Position numbers and translations under genes: made by a program
In this document: piece after piece, positions 11,814-21,600 of the stretch
Position numbering within the stretch: the stretch's first letter is position 1
Layout: every line of letters begins with the position of its first letter
Assembly: GCA_013397865.1 (NCBI GenBank)
Contig: VZTI01000691.1
Span: 1,115,147-1,179,146, forward strand
Direction: 5' to 3'
Origin: Struthidea cinerea
Taxonomy: Eukaryota; Chordata; Aves; Passeriformes; Corcoracidae
DNA: 64,000 nt
The notes under the pieces: generated by a model
Told to the model about the DNA's origin: nothing
The model's database searches: none
The model's input: only the letters and a program-made list of their open reading frames with translations

Positions 11814-12405
11814 GGCATGTGATATCACATGTTTCTTTTGGCACATTAGTTTGACAAGTAAATGTATTCTAGGATGCATATCGATCAATCAAAAAATAAA
11901 CATTTCTGAGGTCATGAATGCTAACTTCAAATCACCTCATGATTTCACCTACCTTACTTTCTGTATAGTTCACCATGTTTGTGAGCCCCGTGAAATTCAG
12001 CAGCACACCTTGGCAGGTATGTGCTGAAAACAGATTTAATTTTCAAAATATCCTGCTTGCTACTTTTCCCCATTTCTCTACATTTTATTTATACAGTAAA
12101 AACCCCCTAAAATTTAAATGATGTAAATATAGTTCCTCCATCATCACTGAAATAATTTAGCTTTTTTCCAGTCATGTCTTCAATCTCCTGATACTTTACT
12201 CTTCTTAAGGGTCACTGCTTTGGAGACAAACACTGCTCATATTGAAACTCCACTTTTAGAGGAGAATTTGTGGTTGATTTCATAGATTTAGGCTTGAGAC
12301 CCCTTACAGCTCATAGGCACGCAATGAGAAACTGCCTTTCCGTGGTATCTACCATGTCTGTCTTTGCAGGCATATCTTGTTACCCACACCTGGAAAGACA
12401 AAGCT

Positions 12406-12418
12406 TGTCAGTATGACC
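12406..12418 (-). promoter_or_regulatory. Estrogen-response-element-like palindrome upstream of VTG1
   Basis: In gene orientation the site reads GGTCATACTGACA, the IR3 palindrome GGTCAnnnTGACC with one mismatch at the last base. It is about 640 bp upstream of the start codon, roughly where the strong estrogen response element of chicken vitellogenin II lies (about -0.6 kb, from memory). One-mismatch sites are expected about twice in 64 kb by chance, so the position carries most of the weight. Confidence 0.5.
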
Positions 12419-13227
12419 ATCACATTAGCCTATGGCTAATACTGGAAGTTTATACTATGAAAACAAGAGGGAAATTAATCTCATTGTTTTTAAGCAGAAT
12501 CTAATAAAAAGTGAGTTACATTTCCAGCAGGACCTCAGTGAGTTGGGAGCATTGGAAGCTTCTCAGTGGGTTCTCATGGGGCTTTTGCTGCTGTCACTCT
12601 TGGGGAAATATATCCAGCATTTCCCACTTGTAGCAATAACATTTAGATCAATCCTTAGCAAAATTATGTCAGGAGGGAGTTTGCTTCCTATCAGTTATAC
12701 GTAATTTCTGCAAGTGTTTAACATTTACTTTGAATTTAAGCTTGTCTTTTGGTCAAATCATAAATTAAATATCATGTAAAAAACCACCTGCTTACAAAGG
12801 TTACTGAGGGGACAGGAAGGAGAGCTCAGGAATGTATACCTGGTATTTCCTTGAGGCTGTGGAAGGTGCAACACAGCAAATACTGCATTAAGTCAGGCGG
12901 CCAGACTTTATCCTCAAGGAGGGGAACAAGGATTTCTCTGCTGGTGCTATTCTTCAGGGAGGAGAAGGGTGAAACCAAAACCCAGGTACTGAGGTCTTCA
13001 TCTTCAGGCCTGAAGGTACATTTACTGCAGGCCCCATTACACAGTCCTTTACATGATTGCTTCATTTACTTGGAATGATGCCACCTGACTGAGGAATAAT
13101 GAAGTTCATTATTGTGGTGCCAGGGCACTTGAGCTGGAGCCAGGGCTGCAGCTGCATGGTCCCTCTACTCTATCATTGCCCCACCAGGAGTCAAATGAGG
13201 GCTCCCTTGCTTGGGCTCCTTCACTAT

Positions 13228-13565
13228 TGAAACCTCTTGAAATCTTGAGGATTTTAATATCACAGCTTTCCTTCATGAAGGGAATGATACAGAATTGGAT
13301 GGGTAATCAGACCTTTCCTGAAATGAAATCTCTCTCGTAAAATATTTAAATATATGGTAGACATACGAACCAATTCAAGAGATTAGTAATTGCATTGTTG
13401 GTTCAGTGTGAGCTCAGGTGGTGAAAAATTAAGTGCACACAGATTTGCCTCAATATTTTCTCCTAGGGTGCTAAGTTCTGTGAACTATGACAAGACACAC
13501 CATGTTAGTGAGCTCTGTGAAATCCAGCAGCACACCTTGGTGCTGTCAGATGTAGTGAGAAATTC
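13228..13565 (-). pseudogene. Decayed duplicate of the VTG1 promoter and exon 1
   Basis: This segment is colinear with 11737-12035. The best block, 13498-13540 versus 11971-12013, matches at 39 of 43 bases. Weaker matches continue down to a start-codon region: AATATCA..AGCT..CCT.CAT in VTG1 against AATATCACAGCTTTCCTTCAT here, with ACCCATC.(C)ATTC just upstream in both. The spacing from the conserved block to the ATG is about 207 bp in VTG1 and about 224 bp here. The TATA box and the splice donor of exon 1 have no intact counterpart, and the frame no longer codes for a hydrophobic signal peptide. It is either a partial tandem duplication or the remnant of a lost upstream vitellogenin gene. Confidence 0.75.
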
Positions 13566-16065
13566 CTTACAAACAGTTACATTTTTTGCAGCCAGAATGG
13601 AAGTAAATGCACAGCAGCAAAGTAATTCTGTAAGTGATAACATGCACAACTCCAGCTTCGATCACCCTGCTTTTATGACACTGCTCATCAATGCCACAGC
13701 TTGACCTCTGCAGTAATATTGTGCTATCATACTGAGCTCAACTAGCTCAATTCCACAGGACAGAATGTATAAGTTTTTATTATATACAGAACTATATGAG
13801 AGAGAATATTTACTTAAGCATTGTTATTAATAGCACATTGAAATACTGTGTGAGGGACATATTAAAACAGAACTACAGCATTTTTCAAGTTTAATAAAAG
13901 GTTTTATAATTAAGGTGTAACATGAATAGATTTGTTCTAAATGGGTAGTGAAAATACTACATTTCTTTTTTCTAATGAAGCACACTGAGTCTAAGCTTAC
14001 AATCAGCATGTGGATACCCAATCGCTGAAATAACAACTACAATAATTAAGATGGTGCAGGCTGCCATTTTCTCTTCATCTGCAGGATGTACTCTTTAAAT
14101 AACTCCTCTCTACCCAGGCTTTTTTTCCTGGGGGAGAAGAGAAAGTGATCTCAGAACTGTTGTACCCATTCTTACTTTAAAGGAACTACCTAATAAATGC
14201 AGTAAGTAGAGAGGAGACACAGCTAGAGTTTGAGGGTCACAGCACTGGGCTCTAATCCTTTCTTCAAAGTGGACACCTCATTCCAGCTGGTTCTGAGGGA
14301 ATAAACAGGAGATCTATCACTTTAAGGAAATGGACAAAAGGAGGAAAGGTAAAAGCCATACTTTTTAAAGGCAATACAATTTTTCTTACACATTCAACAG
14401 GTCATATTATTGAACAAGAAGACATGTGAAAAATAAATAAACCACAATTAAACAGGCCCTCCACAAACAACTTCCAAGTGCCTAATTTGGTTGCAGAGGA
14501 AGGAAATTTAATGTGGGCATAGGCTTTATATGTGTATTTTCCTTTTTTCTTCTTTTAGGCATAAACAATGAGAAAAGGAATTGTTAAAAAGCAATGGGGA
14601 ATATCTTGGGATTTTTTTCTTTTAAAGTAGAAAATATATGGTGTTGAGTGTTACGGAGAATGTGATGGCTGTATAAGGAGTGCAGTAAGAGGAGGTAGAC
14701 TGCTTTGAATTTACAGGGCACTTGCACCATAAATGAAACATGAATACAGCCCAATTAACCTGATTAGAGCTATTGCTTCTACACAGCAATTGTCTTTACA
14801 TAACACATTCTGCTTGAGTAACAGAGTCTTATTACCTGCTGTTGTACTGCCACCGATAGCTCTGCACTCTCCTTGTTCTGTATTCACACTGCTGAATTAT
14901 GGTGCAGTGATGCCATTTCCATCCTGCTAATGTATAGCCTAACGACAAAGCAGAGATTAGCCAAACAGCTCCCAAGCAACCATAGCAGGCTAAAATAGAC
15001 ATAATCAGTTGGCTAAGCAAAGTGATTTTTAGCCTTCAGTTTTCCTTATTTCAAAAGATTTTTGAAAGAAAGCTTCACGCCTATTTCACATTTAACACTC
15101 ACTCCTGGAATTTTTTGCTCAAAACATTCAGCATTTGTAAGTGCAGCATAGCCTCCAAGATAATGTTTGATATTCTCTCCAGAGACATTGTCTAATGAAT
15201 AAGAATGTGTTCTAGGTTGGGCTAAATTGCCATATGCTCATTCTAGTACATTCATAAAGGGATTTTTTTAACATTAGATTCCTTTAAAAGGTGCTTTTAG
15301 GTTTTTTTTAAATGTTATCCCAGTTGGATGTTGGCATACCACCAATGCGGTGATAACTGTGGGAATTGGATACAAGGTGTGAAAACTAAAACAGGTAGGA
15401 ATGCTATTTATATATGGTCTAGCTTTTCGTGTATGCATGGTTTCAAAGATACTGTTGGTCTAGATTTATAGAATAGCTGTAGAATTTTATTTTGATAAAT
15501 TTTCTTTTTGATAATATATTCTGTTAAGATAAAGCCACATCTTTGTGCATTTTGTGAAGTAGTTGGGACTCTTCCTAATGCCTTGCATGCATTGCCTGTC
15601 ATTTCCAGATAAAAGAATGAAATTAAGGAGTGTGGAATCTAACTCTGACATTCTCAATCTGAAAACAGACTGTTTTGATACAACTTAGTTTTACTAAGAA
15701 GCTCAAAGGGATTTATTTGTATTCAGATATGGAAAACAGATTCTGAAGACTCACAGTCCACCACTGTGGCTATAATCATTGGCTCATCAGCCAGCACACT
15801 GTTTTCAGTGGCTTCAGGATTTCCCCTCCCCTTTCAGGGCATACTATTTCCCAAGCTATTCAGTAGGGTTAAATGTTAGACAACTTGCATCTGAGTCACT
15901 TCATATTTGAGGACTGGTGTTTGCTATGTAATTCCATTGCACTAGAAGATAACTAATAAGTTTATCTTAACCCTTAGACTTCACGGTCACAGAGTGATTA
16001 GCTCCTGTGGCGTTGGTGCTGACAGGAAATCAGGTAGCCCTGAAATTTTGCTGTGTCACTGTCGC
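13566..16065. other. Intergenic DNA upstream of VTG1
   Basis: Apart from the possible signal-peptide exon at 14001-14067, this AT-rich stretch shows no gene, RNA or repeat that I recognise. A TGACC half-site lies near 13700. Confidence 0.6.
14001..14067 (-). CDS. Possible orphan first exon encoding a signal peptide
   Basis: An ATG at 14067 in a strong context (AAAATGG) opens 22 codons beginning MAACTILIIVVVISAIGY and continuing PHAD, a typical signal-peptide shape with a small-residue cleavage region. It runs directly into a good donor, T|GTAAGC, in phase 1. I cannot find a convincing next exon between here and VTG1, and I do not recognise the protein. A TATTTAAA at 14101-14094 would be too close to the ATG to serve as an ordinary TATA box. 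It could be chance. Confidence 0.25.
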
Positions 16066-16426
16066 TGTTACGTCCGAAACACATAAAGAAAATGACATAG
16101 AGTTCAGGCTTATGAACAAGGGGAAGTGCTTTAATAATTTTGTAACTATTTTTATAGGATAGATCGCAAAAGTGTGTTGAATGGCAATAGGTAATTGGTT
16201 CCTCGGCCATCCACCCCTTGAGGGGATTGGCCAAGTTCTAAGATACCTATTCCAAAATATTAACAAAGTCAAAGCCGTAACAGTCTTGCAAAACAGCCTG
16301 CAGGTGCAAGAAGGTTATAAAACTGTGACCTTCTTTAAAATAGTTTACATAGGAAAGACAGTCTTCTCACAGAATATTGAGAAAAGGCTGAAGAATTTCT
16401 CCGCTTCTAACTTTTTAGCACGTACA
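16066..16426 (-). mobile_element. Solo LTR of an endogenous retrovirus, class II-like
   Basis: The termini read TGTTACGTCC at the left and a reverse-complemented TGTACGTGC at the right, an imperfect TGT...ACA inverted repeat. On the minus strand there is a TATA box (TATAAAAA, 16156-16149), followed by an ATTAAA polyadenylation-type signal (16135-16130) and then the end of the element, the order expected in an LTR. Flanks tgtcgc (16060-16065) and tgtcct (16427-16432) agree at 4 of 6 bases, consistent with a decayed 6-bp target duplication. No internal retroviral coding region adjoins it. Confidence 0.6.
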
Positions 16427-17302
16427 TGTCCTGACTCCAGCTCAGTCAGTTTGGGGATGAAAGGGTGACACCACAGACAGGACATGGAAAGCTCTGTGCC
16501 CTGCACTGGTTAGACCTTGTTCTGTAGGCTGAGGTACTGCTGGTGATTGCATGCTTGGCTACAGCTGTCATGGCTGGTAACTTATCTGAAGGCGAGAATA
16601 CTTGTCTAATGTTTATTGTGATGAACTACGACTGTATAAAGTGTGGGCACTGCTGCAGGGAGGTGAGGAGAACCCAGACCCTGGTTTAGCAGACTCAGCA
16701 TCACAACCCTTTTTCAGGAGGCACTGTGAACGCACAAAACAGCTGCCACCTCAGAAAACGACCCATGATCCTCTGTCATATTGCATGAGGATGCCTTTCT
16801 ATCCTTGGAGGAACAATGCCCAAATCACTGGTGGAAGAATTTCAAAACGAAGAAAATTCTCAAGGCTTTCTTTTTTATTTACAACAATTCAAGTGTATTA
16901 TACTGCAAAACTTCAGATTCTCCTAAAAAAGGAATTGAGCTTATTATTTTTTTTCAAAGTGTGGAGTTGTAAAAATATATAATGATTTCTCAAAATGGCT
17001 ACTTATATTGTGGTTCCACCCAAAATGTGCAAAATTTTTTAAGAATGAAGGGAAAGCACTGATTTTTTTTTTCTTAGAAATCAAAATTCTCAGGTATAAT
17101 GACGATTGTTTGTTTCATGGACCTTCATCTATGTAACTTATTCCATTGTATCACAGAACCACTGCAAGAACAGGATGGGTCTGGATCATCCCTTTCTACA
17201 GTCAGAGTAACAGATAGATTTATGGTGTCAGGAGGAAGCTCAGTATAAACTTACTCTCAGTACAGAATATATGAGGTATGTGATACCTTAGTTTCAGAGC
17301 AC
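16427..17302. other. Unassigned intergenic DNA between the first LTR and the motif cluster
   Basis: Short frames are present (the longest 16602-16982, plus) without any recognisable domain. I see no repeat family. Confidence 0.5.
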
Positions 17303-17343
17303 TGGGTCACTGTGACATTAGGTCATGGGTCAGATAAGATAAG
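17303..17343. promoter_or_regulatory. Cluster of nuclear-receptor and GATA motifs
   Basis: Three kinds of site are packed into about 40 bp. An IR3 estrogen-response-like palindrome, GGTCACTGTGACA (17305-17317), has one mismatch. A perfect DR1, AGGTCATGGGTCA (17320-17332), is of the kind bound by HNF4, PPAR/RXR or COUP-TF. Two overlapping GATAAG motifs lie at 17333-17343. The cluster is about 5.5 kb upstream of VTG1, a liver- and estrogen-controlled gene, so an enhancer role is a reasonable inference but not demonstrated. Confidence 0.4.
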
Positions 17344-17959
17344 CAGTGTATTATTCCTAAAGAAGGAGCAGATAATACCCAGCCAGTTCAAACAACAGGC
17401 ATTGACTTTACCCTCACAAAAAAAAGGAAAAAAGGCAAAATCACCTACCAGTATTTAATGAATGACTATGACTTCCAAAGTATAAAAGGCCTAATCATAT
17501 ACAAATAAGAACACATTTTGTTTTTAAGTTAGTGTGAAAGTTAGTTCAGTAATAAATTGAGCACCATGTTTCATCACTTCAAAAGAAAGTTGTTACATGG
17601 TTATTCCCACAACAGTATGTATTAATCATCGTAATATTTTCTGTATATGACAGTTACAGTTTAAAATATTAAAACGGAGCACTGATATTCATATCTGCTT
17701 ATCAAGGACTGCAGCACTATGGTTCAACATTGTCTATAAAAATCAGAGGGCAAACTAACTCTTGAACACACCTTTGGCTAAGACCATAAAGATTTAATTT
17801 AATCTCCCTAGCATAAAGAATGAAGGCTGAACAAATTTGTATATCCAGGAGAAGTGGGATCTGAACGCAGATCCAGGCCTGCTGTCTTACACACTTACAC
17901 AACTGCATTTTCTCCCATCTTGCAGAAAATCTCTTTAACAATTTGATGGGGAATGACAC

Positions 17960-18673
17960 TGTCGGAGCTGCCCGAGGCAGCACAGCGTCCAGCTGCAGAC
18001 GACCTTGGTGTCAGCTGCAGCAAGCAGGGATCGGCTGCAGCAAGGAGGGCAAGCTGCAGCTGCAGCAAGGAGTGAAAGCTTTCAGCTGCTGCTTGCAGGA
18101 GAACCTGTCAGCTGCAGCTTGCAGGGAAAGCTGGCTCCTTCGCAAGGAGCGAGCCCCAAACAAAGGTGGTGTAAAAGCATCGGCAGAGGCAAAGGATGAG
18201 AGAGGGGTCTTTGTGCAGGTTCCAGCTGGTTTATGGCAGGCAGAGCATCCAGGGACAAAGACAAGGCAGTGAGACAGAACGCAGCATTTTATACAGGGGT
18301 GGAACAAAGGGAAACAACCCATGGGGATCAACTGAGAAGGAGGAGACAACAGAGGAATATCCAATAGGGATAACTTAAGGGAGGGAGTTACATGAACCAA
18401 CCAATGGGGCGTCGAAGAAGGGAGAAGTTTCCAGAACTAATACATAAGCCACTAGGGGAAATACATAAACTTATACATAAAACTGGGTGGAGAACTCCTG
18501 AACCAATAAACTTAAAACATGTAAACTAAGAACCACTAGGAACATGGGAACTCGCCGTAACCACGGGGTGAGACTCAGAGCTCTGTGTTTTGGAGGCCTG
18601 TCCAGGAGTGTTCTGAATGCTCTGCTGCGGTGGCCACTGCCACATGCATTGCGACAGGGGAACAATTCCAACA
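17960..18673 (-). mobile_element. Solo LTR of an endogenous retrovirus with internal GCTGCAG-rich repeats
   Basis: The element begins TGTCGGAG and ends near TTCCAACA on the plus strand. Read on the minus strand it carries TGTATAAAATGC, a TATA box at 18293-18287, in the middle of the element, giving a U3 of about 380 bp. If it ends at 18670 (TG...CA), the flanks show an identical 4-bp duplication ACAC (17956-17959 and 18671-18674). If it ends at 18673, the ends are TGT...ACA but no duplication is visible. No gag, pol or env frame flanks it. The copy contrasts with its AT-rich surroundings by its higher GC. Confidence 0.6.
17989..18135. repeat. Irregular tandem array of GCTGCAG-containing units inside the LTR
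   Basis: About eight copies of AGCTGCAG or AGCTGCTGC occur in 147 bp, several followed by CAAG. Direct units (CAGCTGCAGCAAG) and inverted units (CTTGCAG next to CAGCTG) both occur, so stems can form. It lies in the R/U5 part of the minus-strand LTR. Confidence 0.6.
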
Positions 18674-21600
18674 CTTATGAAAAGACTGTCTTTTCCTGCA
18701 AGAAGAACACGTATCACTAAAATTCTATTTTCCAGTGTGGATTGTGCAGCCCTGACGTGTAACTACTCAAATTCTGTTTTCAAGACTTCTAAATATAAAT
18801 GTAGGAAAAAGTTAAAGGCAGGCTCCTGCTTTCTACTCTCTCTACCTGCACTGAAGTTAATGGTATCTGTTCATGGAGTGTAACTGGAGCTATATCTAAT
18901 GTATGCTGACACTAATTTGCTCTTTGAGAATTCACTGTAACTTCAGTGCAAACACTCAAGGAATAAAATAATTCTCAGTATGAATAGGGCTTGAAAATCT
19001 GCTCTAGCATAGGTATGTCTCAGAACATTAAAAATGTTCCCTGAGACCTTATTTCAGAAACCATCCAATTTTTTAACTGTTCAATTATTTTTTTATAATA
19101 ATACCTAAATTAATTTTGTTTTGTTCATCTTTGGAGAAAACACTAGGAAGATTGTTATTTTCTTGGTTTTCAAAGACAAATGACTGGGAAAGAAACTTCT
19201 AAATTTAATTTTCAAGCAATGCTTGCATTGATGAACAAACAATGTCTCTCAAAACTTAAATTGGACATAATTATCCATTTTTTAATTCTTCAGAGAAGGC
19301 AATGGAATAAAGCCAGAGAGATTCCATGGATATTTTGTGCAGTTTTGTCTTGTTGGCTTTCCTTTCCCCTCTGAAAATTTATTTGTTCATTCACTGGCTG
19401 AATTTCTTCTGGAATAAATTGATGTAGCTCCAATTAAATGGAATTGGGTCAGTTTACTCCAGCTGTGTATTTAGTATTTTACAGTTTTTAACATAGAAAA
19501 ATGTTGGTTGATGCTAGCTTCTTGTTTTTCTAGAGACTTTCTAAGAGCCAACTAAGTTCCCTTGAACTGATTATTAGTGCATAAATCCTCTAATTGAGGA
19601 CTTATACTGCAAAATACAAAGAACCATAAGTACTATCTAGTAAATGATTCGAGCATTCCTATTCATCTTCCCGGAATTTCTGGACACTGTGACACAAGTG
19701 AATGAAAATTTGTCTTGCTCTTGATTTAAAGATTGATTTAAGATCTTTCCTACAGCAAACAAAACTATTTGAATTCATATGTCTGTGAGTTTTCAGAAGT
19801 TAATGTTCATTTTCCCACTGCATTCTGTACTTGTGCACTTCTAAATATATGCAGCATATACCACTATCAGGTGCAATAAATATGTACATTTAAGCATATA
19901 TATATATATTTTAACTCCAGATTAGTTTTACAAACATTTTATACCACTTGTGTTCTTGGTCCAGCCACCACAGGCTTCTACTCTTAAGTGCAGGTGCCAG
20001 TGGCTGCCACCTCACACAGAGTCACAACAGAACTGCCTATTAACACAGCCAAGACTCTTAACACAAGATTTTCGTGTTTCTAAAGCTCAACTATCTTAGT
20101 GTAACTATTACTTATAAGCATTACAGATTTTTTCAAAACTGCCCATGTTTAACAGCCTCTCCAGACGGCTCCTGGGCTTTCTGTAGCAGCAGTGTGCTTC
20201 AGCAGATGATGGCAGTGCCACTGTTGAACTTGGAGTTAAAAGATGCTATCATTTTAGGTAGAAGCGGTGATACTAAATAATTCAGTGTCTTTCTGGATGG
20301 TAGCAGCCCTATAACCTTTCAGCTCTCCTCACCAACCAATCTACAAAGAAATGTTGCTAGAAGAAACTATGGAGGAGTTGGGAACAGCTTGTCTTCCAGG
20401 CATAAAAGTAACTGCTGGAATCAACAAAGGAAAATTAAAATATGAGACATACAGCTGTAAAAGAAAATATGCTCTACATGAAAGCACATCAGCAGCTCCA
20501 TCCCTAAATTTCCACTCGCTCAACATGTTGGGAAATGTATCGAAAAAGATAAAAGGGAGTGACAACAGTGCACGTACCAAGACTTAGGCAATGTCTGAAG
20601 AGAGGGTAACAAATGTTCTGTCTTAATGAAGCACGGAAAAGAAACCAATCTCACAGTACACTTCGAAAAGCCAGGCCAGTCACCTGGGAAACAAGAAAAA
20701 AAGGCAAACCAAGAAAATAGGCTATCAGCCTAAGCTTCACAAAGCATTCACAAAATAAAAGTACCCTAGACTTGTAAGTTAGTGGTTAATAGGCTCTAAA
20801 ATTATAGAACTCTCTGTAGCACACATGGAACCACAGGTTTGTGAGGCAGCCTTATCACTGAAGATTATTGGAGCAGGAGGTTCGAAGCACATTGAAATGA
20901 AGACCATTATAGGCATTTCTAGATACATTTCACTGACTCCAAGGAGCAGTTTAGCAATGGGTTTGTAACTGTCTGCCTTTCCATCCTGAAGTTACACCAA
21001 ATAAGAGTTCATTGCCATTTAATGGGTGAATTTTCTCTTGCAAGAACAGTGCGACCTGTGGACAGATCCTTTAAAATGGACCTGGACTGAGCTGATGAAC
21101 CTCCTGCTATGAGAAATAAGGTGCAAGGACCACAACCAAAGGCAAAAGGAGGCAGTGTGCATCTTCAGAAGCAGTGGGAAGAATAATTCTGAAACAGGTT
21201 TGAGGTGCCTGCCATGAAAGGTGGCACAAGGTGTGAGGAGAAGATTTATGACAACGCTATGGAAGTGCAGCTTCAGAGAAGCAGCCAGGTTTTTCATGAG
21301 GGTATTCCCTGACCCCAAGAGCTAAGGGGATTATATTGTGCTAAAAAGCATGAGGCACACAAGATGCTGACAACAGCTTCAGATTGATCTGAAGAGCGGG
21401 AAGGGACGATGGACTTCTCAGGGAAGGAGTTGTTCGATTTCTCATCAGAGCACTTCGCCCTCACTGTCACTCATTTTGCTCTGGAGCCTTATAAGATCTT
21501 TAACCCAAAACAGGTGGTTTTGTCTCACTGATGATACTTAATTGGAAACCTATTGTTTTTACAGAGAGACTCTTAGGTCTCCTCAATAGGCCAATCGAAA

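Noticed and set aside
12490..12580. Possible relic of VTG exon 3 belonging to the decayed upstream copy
   Set aside because: A few short matches (CTTCCA, GCTGGAA) in the right order on the minus strand, but the similarity is too low to separate from chance by eye.
12826..13065. Cysteine-containing minus-strand frame (starts MKQSCKGLCNGACSKC)
   Set aside because: A stop lies immediately before the ATG, there is no convincing acceptor, and it could not be joined in frame to the signal-peptide exon at 14.0 kb.
13561..13704. Cysteine-bearing minus-strand segment after a TACTGCAG acceptor as exon 2 of the orphan secreted gene
   Set aside because: Joining it to the phase-1 donor at 14001 creates a stop at or soon after the junction.
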